DNA from: Mycolicibacterium hodleri
GTDB lineage: Bacteria; Actinomycetota; Actinomycetes; Mycobacteriales; Mycobacteriaceae
Assembly: GCF_025822245.1 (NCBI RefSeq)
Contig: NZ_JACKTL010000026.1
Location: 124,001 to 188,000, forward strand
Direction: 5' to 3'
DNA: 64,000 nucleotides
Of this stretch, positions 35,621 to 46,687 are shown one piece after another. Position 1 is the first letter of the stretch; each line of letters opens with the position of its first letter. A program made the position numbers and the translations under genes. The notes below the pieces were generated by a model. That model searched no databases. It worked only from the letters and a program-made list of their open reading frames with translations, and was not told where the DNA came from.

Positions 35621-37099
35621 ATGACGGATCGGTGGCGTGTCAAGTCCGTCGAGCAGTCGATTGCCGACACCGACGAGCCCGACACCCGGCTCCGAAAGGA
35701 CCTGACCTGGCGTGATCTCACCGTCTTCGGCGTCTCGGTCGTCATCGGCGCAGGCATCTTCACCATCACCGCGTCCACGGCGGGCGACCTGACCGGTCCG
35801 GCCATCTCGGTGTCGTTCGTCATCGCCGCGATCACCTGCGGTCTGGCGGCGCTGTGCTACGCCGAGTTCGCGTCGACGGTCCCCGTGGCGGGCAGCGCAT
35901 ACACCTTCTCCTACGCCACCTTTGGCGAGTTCACGGCGTGGATCATCGGCTGGGACTTGATCTTGGAGTTCGCGGTGGCGGGGGCGGTGGTGGCCAAGGG
36001 GTGGTCGTCCTACCTGGGCACCGTCTTCGGCTTCTCGGGCGGCACCGTCGACCTCGGTCCCGTCACGCTGGATTGGGGCGCACTGCTGGTCGTCACGGTG
36101 ATCTGCCTGCTGCTGGCGCGGGGGACGAAGTTGTCGTCCAACGTCAGCGCCGTCATCACCGCGGTGAAGGTGGCCGTCGTGCTGTTGGTCGTCTGCGTCG
36201 GTGCCTTCTACGTCAAGGCGGCCAATTACACGCCGTACCTTCCGCCCGCCGAATCCGGTGGCGACACGGGTACCGGCATCGACCAGTCGGTGTTCTCGCT
36301 GCTCACCGGTGCCGAGGGCAGTACCTATGGCTGGTACGGGCTGCTCGCCGGCGCGTCGATCGTGTTCTTCGCGTTCATCGGCTTCGACATCGTCGCCACC
36401 ACCGCCGAGGAGACCAAGAACCCGCAGCGTGACGTGCCGCGGGGCATCCTGTACTCCCTGGGGATCGTGACGTTGCTCTACGTCGCGGTGACGGTGGTGC
36501 TGTCGGGCATGGTGCCCTACACCGACCTCAAGACCGGCCCCGACGGACAGGCCAACCTCGCGTCGGCGTTCTCCGCCAACGGCGTCGACTGGGCCGCCAC
36601 GGTGATCTCGATCGGCGCCTTGGCCGGGCTGACGACGGTGGTGATGGTGCTGCTGCTCGGGCAGATCAGGGTGTTGTTCGCCATGTCGCGCGACGGACTG
36701 CTGCCCCGTCAGCTGGCGAAGACGGGTGCCCGCGGCACGCCGGTGCGCATCACGGTCCTCGTCGGGGTCGTCGTCGCGCTGGCCGCGTCGGTGTTCCCGA
36801 TCGACCGTCTCGAGGAGATGGTCAACGTCGGCACGCTGTTCGCCTTCGTGCTGGTGTCCGCGGGAGTGATCGTGCTGCGCAGGACGAGGCCCGACCTGCA
36901 GCGCGGGTTCCGGGCGCCGTGGGTTCCGGTGCTGCCGATCGTGTCGATCGTCGCCTGCGTGTGGCTGATGTTGAACCTGACCGGGTTGACGTGGATCCGC
37001 TTCGGCATCTGGATGGTCGTCGGCGTGGTGCTGTACCTGCTGTACGGCCGCCGCAAGTCGGTGCTTGGTCAACGCGAAGGCGCCGACGCAGCGGTCTGA
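35621..37099 (+). CDS. APC-family amino acid/cation permease, Rv3253c type
   Basis: 492 residues with about 12 hydrophobic segments. The APC signature VSVVIGAGIFTITASTAG lies in TM1, and FAFIGFDIVATTAEETKNP is typical of the cationic amino acid transporter subgroup. Imports or exchanges amino acids; substrate unknown. Located between the FAD oxidoreductase and alkB as in M. tuberculosis. Confidence 0.9.
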   Translation: MTDRWRVKSVEQSIADTDEPDTRLRKDLTWRDLTVFGVSVVIGAGIFTITASTAGDLTGPAISVSFVIAAITCGLAALCYAEFASTVPVAGSAYTFSYATFGEFTAWIIGWDLILEFAVAGAVVAKGWSSYLGTVFGFSGGTVDLGPVTLDWGALLVVTVICLLLARGTKLSSNVSAVITAVKVAVVLLVVCVGAFYVKAANYTPYLPPAESGGDTGTGIDQSVFSLLTGAEGSTYGWYGLLAGASIVFFAFIGFDIVATTAEETKNPQRDVPRGILYSLGIVTLLYVAVTVVLSGMVPYTDLKTGPDGQANLASAFSANGVDWAATVISIGALAGLTTVVMVLLLGQIRVLFAMSRDGLLPRQLAKTGARGTPVRITVLVGVVVALAASVFPIDRLEEMVNVGTLFAFVLVSAGVIVLRRTRPDLQRGFRAPWVPVLPIVSIVACVWLMLNLTGLTWIRFGIWMVVGVVLYLLYGRRKSVLGQREGADAAV

Positions 37100-37208
37100 C
37101 CCGCCGTCGCCCACTTCTGCGGGATCGCCGTGCCTCCCGCCATGTCACGACCCATGGGTAGATTTCGGCGCTCGCCTACGTTCGGCTGCTTTACAAAACC
37201 CGCCCTTG

Positions 37209-37237
37209 TGTCTAGACATCGGACAAATGCCTGTCTA
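37209..37237. promoter_or_regulatory. Candidate TetR operator over the alkB promoter
   Basis: TGTCTAGACA (37209-37218) is a perfect 10-bp palindrome covering the -35 box; a third half-site TGTCTA lies at 37232-37237 over the -10. The TetR gene at the end of the operon is the natural candidate to bind it, which is an inference. Confidence 0.5.
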
Positions 37238-37241
37238 TAGT
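37213..37241 (+). promoter_or_regulatory. Candidate alkB promoter
   Basis: TAGACA (37213-37218), 17 bases, TATAGT (37236-37241): a good match to a housekeeping-type promoter, giving a leader of about 34 bases with GGAGGTGAAG before GTG 37282. Confidence 0.6.
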
Positions 37242-37281
37242 CAAGCGCAGTTGGTGATGACACTCACATGGAGGTGAAGCG

Positions 37282-38508
37282 GTGACGATTCACGTGGAAT
37301 CCGCGGACGGCACGACGCCCGTCGACCGGTGGCGGGACAAGAAGCGATACCTGTGGCTGATGGGACTGATCGTGCCCACGGCGGTGCTGGTGATGCTGCC
37401 GGTGGTGTGGGCGCTCAACCAGCTCGGCTGGCATGCCGCGGCGCAGGTGCCGTTCTGGATCGGCCCGATTCTGGTGTACCTCGTGCTGCCCCTGCTCGAC
37501 CGGCGCTTCGGGCCCGACGGGGAGAACCCGCCCGACGCCGTGATGGAGCGGCTGGAGAACGACAAGTACTACCGCTACTGCACGTACAGCTTCATTCCCT
37601 TCCAGTACCTCACCGTCGTCCTCGGTGCCTACCTCTTCACGGCGTCGGACCTGGGCTGGCTCGGGTTCGACGGCTCGTTGGGCTGGCCCGCGAAGATCGG
37701 CCTGGCGCTGTCGGTCGGCATGATGGGCGGCGTCGGCATCAACACCGCGCACGAGCTGGGCCACAAGAAGGACACCCTCGAACGCTGGCTGAGCAAGATC
37801 ACCCTGGCGCAGACGTGCTACGGCCACTTCTTCATCGAGCACAACCGAGGCCACCACGTGCGGGTCGCGACGCCGGAGGACCCCGCGTCGGCGCGCTTCG
37901 GTGAGACGTTCTGGGAGTTCCTGCCGCGCAGCGTCTGGGGCAGCCTGACGTCGTCGTGGAAGCTCGAAGCGCAACGCCTGCGACGGCTCGACAAGAGCCC
38001 ATGGCATCCGACCAACGACGTCCTGAACTCCTGGGCGATGTCAGTGGTGCTCTACGGCGCGCTGATCGCGTTCTTCGGCGTCGCGCTCATTCCGTACGTG
38101 GTGATCTCGGCGGTGTTCGGCTTCGCGTTGTTGGAGACGGTCAACTACCTCGAGCACTACGGTCTGCTCCGGCAGAAGACCGCCAGCGGACGCTACGAGC
38201 GGTGCGCGCCCCAACACAGTTGGAACTCAGACCATTTGGTGACCAACCTGTTCCTGTACCACCTGCAGCGGCACAGCGATCACCACGCCAACCCGACGCG
38301 TCGCTACCAGACCCTGCGCAGCATGGACGGCGCACCGAACCTGCCGAGCGGTTACGCCTCGATGATCGGCCTGACCTACTTTCCGCCCTTGTGGCGCAAG
38401 GTCATGGACCACCGCGTGCTGGCGCACTACGACGGCGACATCTCCCGCGTGAACGTGCATCCGCGGATGCGCGACAAGGTGCTCGCCAAGTACGGGAAGC
38501 CCCAATGA
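37282..38508 (+). CDS. alkB: Alkane 1-monooxygenase
   Basis: 408 residues from GTG 37282 after GGAGGTGAAG. Integral membrane non-haem di-iron enzyme that hydroxylates n-alkanes at the terminal carbon. Histidine boxes HELGHKK, EHNRGHH and LQRHSDHHAN, plus the NYLEHYG motif of AlkB, are all present, with about six membrane segments. The end overlaps rubA by ATGA. The alkB-rubA-rubB-tetR operon is typical of actinobacterial alkane degraders. Confidence 0.96.
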   Translation: MTIHVESADGTTPVDRWRDKKRYLWLMGLIVPTAVLVMLPVVWALNQLGWHAAAQVPFWIGPILVYLVLPLLDRRFGPDGENPPDAVMERLENDKYYRYCTYSFIPFQYLTVVLGAYLFTASDLGWLGFDGSLGWPAKIGLALSVGMMGGVGINTAHELGHKKDTLERWLSKITLAQTCYGHFFIEHNRGHHVRVATPEDPASARFGETFWEFLPRSVWGSLTSSWKLEAQRLRRLDKSPWHPTNDVLNSWAMSVVLYGALIAFFGVALIPYVVISAVFGFALLETVNYLEHYGLLRQKTASGRYERCAPQHSWNSDHLVTNLFLYHLQRHSDHHANPTRRYQTLRSMDGAPNLPSGYASMIGLTYFPPLWRKVMDHRVLAHYDGDISRVNVHPRMRDKVLAKYGKPQ

Positions 38509-38678
38509 GCGCCTACCGCTGCCCCGGTTGTGACTACGTCTACGACGAGGCCAAAGGTGCACCGCGCGAAGGCTTTCCGGCGGGGACGCCCTGGGATCGA
38601 GTGCCCGACGACTGGTGCTGCCCGGACTGTGCGGTCCGGGAGAAGGTTGACTTCGAGGAAACGGAGGTATCGGCATGA
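38505..38678 (+). CDS. rubA: Rubredoxin
   Basis: 57 residues from ATG 38505. Carries electrons to AlkB. Two Cys pairs, CPGC and CPDC, form the single-iron site; the Trp and Asp residues around DDWCCPDC are typical of AlkG1/AlkG2-type rubredoxins. Overlaps both alkB and rubB by 4 bases. Confidence 0.93.
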   Translation: MSAYRCPGCDYVYDEAKGAPREGFPAGTPWDRVPDDWCCPDCAVREKVDFEETEVSA

Positions 38679-38857
38679 GTGACTACAAGTTGTTCGTCTG
38701 CGTGCAATGCGGATTCGAGTACGACGAGGAGAAGGGGTGGCCCGAGGACGGCATCGCCCCGGGCACCCGCTGGGACGACATCCCGGAGGACTGGAGTTGC
38801 CCGGATTGTGGTGCGGCGAAATCGGACTTCGAGATGGTCGAGGTTGCGCGAGGCTGA
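38675..38857 (+). CDS. rubB: Rubredoxin
   Basis: 60 residues from ATG 38675. A second rubredoxin with Cys pairs CVQC and CPDC and the [11 protein letters not shown] block that marks the AlkG2-type electron donor of alkane hydroxylases. Tightly coupled to rubA. Confidence 0.93.
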   Translation: MSDYKLFVCVQCGFEYDEEKGWPEDGIAPGTRWDDIPEDWSCPDCGAAKSDFEMVEVARG

Positions 38858-38873
38858 CCGCCCTTGCACCCGA

Positions 38874-38879
38874 TAGTCT
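38874..38879 (+). promoter_or_regulatory. Candidate -10 box of a leaderless tetR transcript
   Basis: TAGTCT, 7 bases, then ATG 38887; no RBS. It would let the regulator be made separately from the alkB operon. Confidence 0.5.
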
Positions 38880-38886
38880 CGCGCGT

Positions 38887-39519
38887 ATGAACAGTCCGAG
38901 CGACCGGCGTACGGCCACGCGCGTGCCGTACGCCGAGGCGTCTCGAGTGCTGCTTCGCGGGTCGATCCTCGACGGCATGCGGGACATGCTGCTGGCGCGG
39001 GACTGGTCGTCCATCACGCTCTCGGACGTCGCGAAGGCGGCCGGCATCAGCCGCCAGACCATCTACAACGAGTTCGGGTCGCGACAGGGCCTGGCCGAGG
39101 GCTACGCGTTGCGGTTGGCCGACCGGCTGGTGGACGCGGTGGACGACGCGATCAAGGGCAACGTCGGAAACGTCTACGCTGCCTTCCTCGAGGGTTTCCG
39201 GGCCTTCTTCGCGGAGTCGGCGTCCGACCCCTTGGTCATCTCGCTCTTGACCGGCGCGGCGAAGCCCGACCTGCTGCAGATCATCACCACCGACAGCGCG
39301 CCGATCATCACGAGGTGTTCGCAGCGACTGACCTCGACCTTCATGGACAGCTGGGTCCGGGCCAGTGAGGAAGACGCCGGGGTGCTGGCCAGAGCCATCG
39401 TCCGGCTCGCGATGAGCTACGTGTCGATGCCGCCGGAAGCAGATCACGACGTTGCCCGTGACCTGGCCCGTTTGATGACACCGTTCGCCGAGCGATACGG
39501 TGTCATAGACACCTCCTAG
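38887..39519 (+). CDS. TetR-family regulator of the alkane operon, Rv3249c type
   Basis: 210 residues from ATG 38887. N-terminal HTH: ITLSDVAKAAGISRQTIYNEFGSR (about residues 40-63); the rest is a ligand-binding helical domain. Such TetR proteins at the end of alkB-rub operons repress the operon until an alkane-derived ligand is present. The palindrome at 37209 is a likely target. It also has a candidate promoter of its own. Confidence 0.9.
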   Translation: MNSPSDRRTATRVPYAEASRVLLRGSILDGMRDMLLARDWSSITLSDVAKAAGISRQTIYNEFGSRQGLAEGYALRLADRLVDAVDDAIKGNVGNVYAAFLEGFRAFFAESASDPLVISLLTGAAKPDLLQIITTDSAPIITRCSQRLTSTFMDSWVRASEEDAGVLARAIVRLAMSYVSMPPEADHDVARDLARLMTPFAERYGVIDTS

Positions 39520-39600
39520 CCGGCAGTGCGCCGTCGCGCCTGTCCCGCGAGTCCGCAGGCTTCGGGTGTCGCCGGCGCACCATGCGTGCGCACATGGCAT

Positions 39601-39630
39601 TTGACGACCCGAGAACCAACGAAGTAAGGG
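39601..39630 (+). promoter_or_regulatory. Candidate sahH promoter
   Basis: TTGACG (39601-39606), 18 bases, TAAGGG (39625-39630), then 6 bases and ATG 39637. AAGGG could also be the RBS, so leaderless and leadered readings compete. Confidence 0.35.
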
Positions 39631-39636
39631 CTCTAC

Positions 39637-41103
<1,467 letters not shown>

Positions 41104-41180
41104 CGGCACTCGCCGAGTGGCCAGTTACCGCGCGCCTCACCGTGTTTGGCGTGTGGTGGCTGGCCACTCGCGTGTGGGGA

Positions 41181-41186
41181 TAGATT
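41181..41186 (+). promoter_or_regulatory. Candidate -10 box of a leaderless tmk transcript
   Basis: TAGATT, 7 bases, then GTG 41194; no RBS. Confidence 0.55.
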
Positions 41187-41193
41187 GACGGCC

Positions 41194-41823
41194 GTGCTCA
41201 TCGCGATCGAGGGAGTCGACGGCGCCGGCAAACGCACGTTGACCAACGGCCTGCAGGCGTCCTTCGAGTCGACGGGCAGGACGGTCGCCCGCCTGGCCTT
41301 TCCGCGGTACCACGAATCGGTGCACGCCGACATCGCCGCCGAGGCGTTGCACGGCCAGCACGGCGACCTGTCGTCCTCGGTGTACGCGATGGCTACGTTG
41401 TTCGCCCTCGACCGGGCGGACGCCAAACCCGAGATCGAACGGCTCTGCACCGAGCACGACGTCGTCATCCTGGACCGCTACGTCGCCTCCAACGCCGCCT
41501 ACAGCGCGGCCCGGTTGCACCAGGACGTCGAGGGCGGCGTCGTGGCCTGGGTCGGCAGACTCGAGTTCGGTCGCTTCGCCCTCCCACGCCCGGACTGGCA
41601 GGTGCTGCTCGACGTGCCCACCGAGTTGGCCGCCGAGCGGGCGTTGCGGAGGGAGGCGGCCGACGCCGACCGCACGCGCGACGCCTATGAGCGCGACGAC
41701 GGTCTTCAGCGTCGCACCGGGGCGGCCTACGCCGCGCTGGCCGACGTGAATTGGCAGGGGCGCTGGGTCGTTGCCGGACCCGACGTGGTGCCGCAGAACC
41801 TGGCGCAGGCTCTGACGTCCTGA
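41194..41823 (+). CDS. tmk: Thymidylate kinase
   Basis: 209 residues from GTG 41194; the frame is open to 41146 but similarity begins at LIAIEGVDGAGK. Phosphorylates dTMP to dTDP. P-loop EGVDGAGKRTL, DRYVASNAAYSAAR (the DRY/DRX dTMP-binding motif) and a lid with REAADADRTRD. Upstream of mtrA as in M. tuberculosis Rv3247c. Confidence 0.95.
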   Translation: MLIAIEGVDGAGKRTLTNGLQASFESTGRTVARLAFPRYHESVHADIAAEALHGQHGDLSSSVYAMATLFALDRADAKPEIERLCTEHDVVILDRYVASNAAYSAARLHQDVEGGVVAWVGRLEFGRFALPRPDWQVLLDVPTELAAERALRREAADADRTRDAYERDDGLQRRTGAAYAALADVNWQGRWVVAGPDVVPQNLAQALTS

Positions 41824-41879
41824 TCTGCGGGCAAAACGCCCGGTGTGGTAACCCAGGTTTATCGCGTTTCGGTGACACG

Positions 41880-42566
41880 ATGGGCACCATGAGGCAAAGG
41901 ATTCTGGTCGTCGACGACGATCCGTCGCTCGCCGAGATGCTCACGATCGTCCTGAGGGGCGAGGGCTTCGACACCGCGGTCATCGGTGACGGTAGCCAGG
42001 CGCTCACCGCGGTCCGCGAACTGCGACCGGATCTGGTGCTGCTGGACCTCATGTTGCCCGGCATGAACGGCATCGACGTCTGCCGCGTGCTGCGCGCCGA
42101 CTCGGGTGTCCCGATCGTCATGCTGACGGCCAAGACCGACACCGTCGACGTGGTGCTCGGCCTGGAGTCCGGCGCCGACGACTACGTCATGAAGCCGTTC
42201 AAGCAGAAGGAACTCGTCGCGCGCGTGCGGGCCCGGCTGCGCCGCAACGACGACGGCCCGGCCGAGATGCTGTCGATCGCCGACGTCGAGATCGACGTGC
42301 CCGCCCACAAGGTCACCCGCGGCGGAGAGCAGATCTCCCTGACGCCGTTGGAGTTCGACCTGTTGGTCGCGCTGGCACGTAAACCGCGGCAGGTGTTTAC
42401 TCGGGATGTGCTGCTCGAACAGGTGTGGGGTTATCGGCATCCCGCCGACACCCGTCTGGTGAACGTGCACGTCCAGCGGTTGCGCGCCAAGGTCGAGACA
42501 GATCCGGAGAACCCGCAGGTGGTGCTCACCGTTCGAGGAGTGGGGTACAAGGCCGGACCCCCGTGA
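41880..42566 (+). CDS. mtrA: Two-component response regulator
   Basis: 228 residues from ATG 41880 (a second ATG lies at 41889). OmpR-family regulator: receiver domain with DDD near 12-14, phospho-acceptor Asp56 in LLDLMLPG and the Lys of MKPFK; C-terminal winged helix from about residue 130. Nearly identical to M. tuberculosis MtrA, which controls division, cell-wall and oriC-related genes and is essential there. Overlaps mtrB by 4 bases. Confidence 0.98.
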   Translation: MGTMRQRILVVDDDPSLAEMLTIVLRGEGFDTAVIGDGSQALTAVRELRPDLVLLDLMLPGMNGIDVCRVLRADSGVPIVMLTAKTDTVDVVLGLESGADDYVMKPFKQKELVARVRARLRRNDDGPAEMLSIADVEIDVPAHKVTRGGEQISLTPLEFDLLVALARKPRQVFTRDVLLEQVWGYRHPADTRLVNVHVQRLRAKVETDPENPQVVLTVRGVGYKAGPP

Positions 42567-44212
42567 TCTGGGGTTCCCGCCGACGCATTCGAAGCCGCTC
42601 GGCTCCGATGCTGCGGGGCCTCGGCACCTTGGGCCGAGCGCTCGGCTTCGCGTGGCGTCGTTCGCTGCAACTGCGGGTGGTGACGCTCACCATCGGGTTG
42701 TCCCTGGCCGTTATCATGGTGCTCGGCTTCGTGCTGACCAGCCAGATCACCGACCGCATCCTCGAGATCAAGGTGCGCGCGGCCACCGAGGAGATCGAGC
42801 GCGCCAGCACGACGGTCAGCGGGATCGTCGGCGGCGAGGAAACGCGCTCGCTGGACAGCAGTCTTCAGTTGGCGCGCAACACCCTCGTCGACCGCAAGGT
42901 CGACTCGGGGGCGGGACTTGCCGGTGCCTTCGACGCGGTGTTGGTGGTGCCGGGCGACGGACCGCGGGCGGCGACCGCAGCGGGTCCGGTGCAACAGATC
43001 CCCACCGCGCTGCGCGACTTCGTCAAGGCCGGACAGGTCAGCTACCAGTACGCCGTGGTGAACACCGACGGCTTCTCCGGCCCGGCGCTGATCGTCGGCA
43101 GTCCGACGTCGTCACCGGTCACCAATCTCGAGCTCTACCTGATCTTTCCGTTGAACAACGAGGAGAGCACCATCGCGCTGGTGCGGGGGACGATGGCCAC
43201 CGGTGGCATCGTGCTGCTAGGCCTCCTGGCCGCCATCGCGCTGTTGGTGGCACGCCAGATCGTGCTGCCGGTTCGCTCGGCGTCGCGCATCGCCGAGCGG
43301 TTCGCCGAGGGCCACCTGACCGAGCGGATGCCGGTCCGTGGCGAGGACGACATGGCCCGCCTGGCAGTGTCCTTCAACGACATGGCCGAGAGCCTGTCAC
43401 GGCAGATCACCCAGCTCGAGGAATTCGGAAACCTGCAGCGCCGCTTCACCTCCGACGTCAGCCACGAACTGCGGACGCCGTTGACCACCGTGCGCATGGC
43501 GGCGGACCTCATCTACGACCACAGCGACGACCTCGAACCCGCGCTGCGACGCGCGACGGAGTTGATGGTCAGCGAGCTGGACAGGTTCGAGACGTTGCTC
43601 AGCGACCTCCTGGAGATCTCGCGCCACGACGCGGGTGTCGCGGAGCTGTCGGTGGAGTCCGAGGATCTGCGCCTGACGGTGGGAAGTGCCCTGGAGAACG
43701 TCGGTCACCTCGCCAAGGACGCCTCGGTCGACCTGGTGGTGGACATGCCCTCGGAGGCCGTGATCGCCGAGGTCGACGCGCGGCGGGTGGAGCGCATCCT
43801 GCGCAATCTGATCGCCAACGCCATCGACCACGCCGAGCGCAAGCCGGTGCGAATTCGGATGGCCGCCGACGAGGACACCGTCGCGGTCACGGTGCGCGAC
43901 TACGGCGTCGGGCTGCGCCCCGGCGAGGAGAAGCTGGTGTTCAGCCGGTTCTGGCGGTCCGACCCGTCGCGGGTGCGCCGCTCCGGTGGCACCGGACTGG
44001 GGTTGGCGATCTCCATCGAGGACGCGCGGCTGCATCAGGGCCGGCTCGAGGCGTGGGGCGAGCCGGGCAAGGGTGCCTGCTTCCGACTGACGTTGCCGTT
44101 GGTCCGTGGTCACAAGGTGACGGCGAGTCCGTTGCCGCTCAAGCCCATTGGTCCGGACAAGCCGTCGGCCACACCGGCCCGCGACCGCGAACCCGCGGGG
44201 GAGCGGGCGTGA
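42563..44212 (+). CDS. mtrB: Sensor histidine kinase
   Basis: 549 residues from GTG 42563 in a GTGA overlap with mtrA. Two membrane segments (about 35-57 and 210-232) flank an extracytoplasmic domain, followed by HAMP, the H-box [11 protein letters not shown] with phospho-acceptor His301, and an HATPase domain with [11 protein letters not shown] and GTGLGL. Partner of MtrA. The C-terminal tail is shorter than in M. tuberculosis. Overlaps lpqB by GTGA. Confidence 0.98.
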   Translation: MIWGSRRRIRSRSAPMLRGLGTLGRALGFAWRRSLQLRVVTLTIGLSLAVIMVLGFVLTSQITDRILEIKVRAATEEIERASTTVSGIVGGEETRSLDSSLQLARNTLVDRKVDSGAGLAGAFDAVLVVPGDGPRAATAAGPVQQIPTALRDFVKAGQVSYQYAVVNTDGFSGPALIVGSPTSSPVTNLELYLIFPLNNEESTIALVRGTMATGGIVLLGLLAAIALLVARQIVLPVRSASRIAERFAEGHLTERMPVRGEDDMARLAVSFNDMAESLSRQITQLEEFGNLQRRFTSDVSHELRTPLTTVRMAADLIYDHSDDLEPALRRATELMVSELDRFETLLSDLLEISRHDAGVAELSVESEDLRLTVGSALENVGHLAKDASVDLVVDMPSEAVIAEVDARRVERILRNLIANAIDHAERKPVRIRMAADEDTVAVTVRDYGVGLRPGEEKLVFSRFWRSDPSRVRRSGGTGLGLAISIEDARLHQGRLEAWGEPGKGACFRLTLPLVRGHKVTASPLPLKPIGPDKPSATPARDREPAGERA

Positions 44213-45978
44213 GACGCGCGCTGGTCGCCGTCACCCTGCTGCTCACCATCGCCTTGACCCTGGCCGGGTGTGCGGGCGTACCGAGTTCGTCGGCGCCTCA
44301 AGCGCTCGGCACCATGGACCGGCCTGCGCCGCCGAGTCTGCCGACGCCGACCCCCGGCATGGATCCCGACGTCCTGCTGCGCGAGTTCCTCAAGGCGACG
44401 GCCGATCCCGCGAATCGGCATCTGGCCGCCCGTCAGTTCCTCACCGAGTCGGCGTCCAACTCCTGGGACGACGCCGGCAGCGCCCTGCTGATCGACCGGG
44501 TGGTGTTCGTCGAAACACGCCAGCCCGAACGTGTTTCGGTGACCATGAAGGCCGACATCCTCGGATCGCTGTCCGACATGGGGGTGTTCGAAACCGGTGA
44601 CGGCGCCCTGCCGGACCCCGGCCCGATCGAACTGGTGAAGACCCCGGGTGGCTGGCGCATCGACAAGCTGCCCAACGGCGTCTTCCTGGACTGGCAGCAA
44701 TTCCTGGCGACCTACAAGCGCAGCACGCTGTACTTCGTCGACCCGACCGGCAAGACCGTCGTCCCCGATCCGCGCTACGTCGCGGTGTCCGATCCCGATC
44801 AACTGCCCACCGAACTGGTCAGCAAGTTGGTGGCCGGCCCGCGGCCCGAGATGATCAACACCGTGCGCAACCTGCTCGGTGCGCCGCTGCGGTTGCGGGG
44901 TCCGGTCACCCGGGCCGACGGCGGCAAGACCGGTGTCGGACGGGGCTACGGCGGCGCGCGCGTCGACCTGGAGAGCCTGTCGACCACCGATCCCCATTCG
45001 CGGCAATTGCTTGCCGCGCAGATCATCTGGACTCTGAACCGGGCGGGGGTCAACGGGCCGTACGTGATCAACGCCGACGGTGCGGCCCTCGACGACCGAT
45101 TTGCCGCGGGGTGGAACTCCTCCGACGTCGCCGCCACCGACCCTGGTGCCGATCCCGGAGCCGCGGCGGGATTGCACGCCCTGATCGGTGGGTCGCTGGT
45201 GTCGCTGGACGGGCAGAAGGCGCCGCGGGTGGCGGGTTCGTTCGGGAACTTGCCGGGGCAGACGGCGGCCACCCTGTCGCGCAGCGGGCAAGAGGTGGCG
45301 TCGGTGGTGACGCTGCGCCCGGGTGCGCCCGACATGGCGTCGTCCCTGTGGATCGGCCAACTCGGCGGGGACTCTTCGCAAGCCATCGACGGCCGCACGC
45401 TGTCGCGTCCGAGTTGGTCACTCGACGACGCGATTTGGGTGGTGGTCGACGGCAACAACGTCGTCCGCGTCATCCAGGAAGCGGCATCCGGTCAGCCCGC
45501 GCGCATCCCCGTCGACGCGACGGCGGTGTTCACCAAGTTCCCTGGACCGGTGACGGAGTTGCAGCTGTCGCGGGACGGCACCCGCGCCGCGATGGTCGTC
45601 AACGGGCAGGTCATCCTCGCCGGGGTCGAGCAGACGCAGGGCGGGCTCTACGCGCTCACCTATCCACGACGGCTCGGTTTTGGGCTGGGTGACACGGCGG
45701 TGTCGCTGTCCTGGCGCACCGGCGACGACATCGTCGTCAGCCGCACCGATCCGCAGCATCCGGTGTCCTACGTCAACCTCGACGGCGTCAACTCCGACGG
45801 TCCGAGTCGTAACCTGCTGGCCCCGGTCTCAACCGTCGCGGCGAACCCGTCGACGCTGTACGTCGCCGATCAGCGTGGGGTGCTGCAGCTTTCGGGGTCA
45901 GCCGCCGAGAACGATCTGATGTGGGCCGAGGTGCGCCCGCTCATGGTCGCCGGGGCCATTCCGGTGCTCCCCGGCTGA
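44209..45978 (+). CDS. lpqB: Lipoprotein LpqB, MtrB accessory protein
   Basis: 589 residues from GTG 44209. Signal peptide ending in LAGC (lipobox, Cys19), then a GerMN-like domain (about 130-290) and a C-terminal beta-propeller-like region. LpqB interacts with the outer domain of MtrB and modulates MtrA phosphorylation in mycobacteria. Third gene of the mtrA-mtrB-lpqB operon. A second very long frame runs across mtrB and lpqB; only its lpqB part is real. Confidence 0.96.
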   Translation: MRRALVAVTLLLTIALTLAGCAGVPSSSAPQALGTMDRPAPPSLPTPTPGMDPDVLLREFLKATADPANRHLAARQFLTESASNSWDDAGSALLIDRVVFVETRQPERVSVTMKADILGSLSDMGVFETGDGALPDPGPIELVKTPGGWRIDKLPNGVFLDWQQFLATYKRSTLYFVDPTGKTVVPDPRYVAVSDPDQLPTELVSKLVAGPRPEMINTVRNLLGAPLRLRGPVTRADGGKTGVGRGYGGARVDLESLSTTDPHSRQLLAAQIIWTLNRAGVNGPYVINADGAALDDRFAAGWNSSDVAATDPGADPGAAAGLHALIGGSLVSLDGQKAPRVAGSFGNLPGQTAATLSRSGQEVASVVTLRPGAPDMASSLWIGQLGGDSSQAIDGRTLSRPSWSLDDAIWVVVDGNNVVRVIQEAASGQPARIPVDATAVFTKFPGPVTELQLSRDGTRAAMVVNGQVILAGVEQTQGGLYALTYPRRLGFGLGDTAVSLSWRTGDDIVVSRTDPQHPVSYVNLDGVNSDGPSRNLLAPVSTVAANPSTLYVADQRGVLQLSGSAAENDLMWAEVRPLMVAGAIPVLPG

Positions 45979-46097
45979 CCGTTACCCATGAACATCCTGT
46001 GAGTTCGCTGTCAAAAGTGTTCTGAATCAGTGCATTTGGGCCTCCGCGCCCCGCGTTACGCTGAATTGGTCGGCGATCTAGCGGGGGGTGAAATTCG

Positions 46098-46400
46098 ATG
46101 TCGGATTTGCGCGTGACCGCGTCCGTGCTTGCCACGGTGGCGGGTGAGTTGGAGTCGGTGGCCACGGGCTTGCGCACGGGTCTTGGCTCGCTGGACGGTG
46201 AGGTGTCCGGATTGCTGGGGCCGGGATGGTCCGGCGAGGCGGCGTCGGCCTACGACGCGGTGTGGCGGGAATGGCACGACGGCGCCCAGCAGGTCGTCGA
46301 CGGGCTGGCAAGGATGTCGGCACTGCTGGACGACGCGGCCCAGCGATACGACGCCACCGACGCGTCGGGTGCGGCTCGCGTGTCGGAGGCCGGTCTGTGA
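46098..46400 (+). CDS. EsxF-like WXG100 protein
   Basis: 100 residues from ATG 46098 with GGGGGGTGAAA upstream. WXG motif Trp44-Ser-Gly46 in the helical turn and a C-terminal type VII secretion signal YxxxD (Tyr84, Asp88). Sequence and order match EsxF of M. tuberculosis (Rv3905c), with the shared AYxxxWxxWHxGA pattern. EsxE-EsxF form a complex needed for export and membrane passage of the CpnT toxin in M. tuberculosis. It overlaps the next gene by 4 bases. Confidence 0.88.
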   Translation: MSDLRVTASVLATVAGELESVATGLRTGLGSLDGEVSGLLGPGWSGEAASAYDAVWREWHDGAQQVVDGLARMSALLDDAAQRYDATDASGAARVSEAGL

Positions 46401-46684
46401 GCGGCTTTCAGGTCGACCCCGCGGCCCTGCTCGCCGTCGTCGACCGGATGTCGGAGTTCGACTCCCAACTGGAGGCACACCTGGCCCACGCCAGGAGTTC
46501 GGTCGCCGCGCTGGGCACGTCCTGGTACGGCGACGGCGGGGAGGCCGAACGCTCGGCGCAACGCCGTTGGGAGCAGGGCGCCCAGGAGATGCGAGATGCC
46601 CTGGCGCGCTTGCGTCAGATCGCCGAGGGCGCACACGAGAACTACTCCGGGGCCGCGCAGACCAACGTGCGCAACTGGGGCTAG
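46397..46684 (+). CDS. EsxE-like WXG100 protein
   Basis: 95 residues from GTG 46397 in a GTGA overlap; the longer upstream frame is a shadow of the esxF-like gene. WXG motif Trp43-Tyr-Gly45, two predicted helices and the C-terminal AHENYSGAAQTN stretch that matches EsxE (Rv3904c). No YxxxD/E, so secretion as a pair with the EsxF-like protein is likely. Confidence 0.86.
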   Translation: MSGFQVDPAALLAVVDRMSEFDSQLEAHLAHARSSVAALGTSWYGDGGEAERSAQRRWEQGAQEMRDALARLRQIAEGAHENYSGAAQTNVRNWG

Positions 46685-46687
46685 GGC

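Noticed and set aside
35564..37114. Long minus-strand frame extending the FAD oxidoreductase
   Set aside because: It is antisense to the APC transporter and has low-complexity composition; the FAD-binding start at 35563 and its -10 box define the gene.
39520..39636. SAH-type riboswitch upstream of sahH
   Set aside because: No conserved SAH riboswitch core could be recognised, and the gap is short with a plausible promoter next to the ATG.
42652..44208. Very long open frame running antiphase through mtrB into lpqB
   Set aside because: Only the part from GTG 44209 has a signal peptide and LpqB similarity; the rest is Arg/Gly-rich shadow of mtrB.
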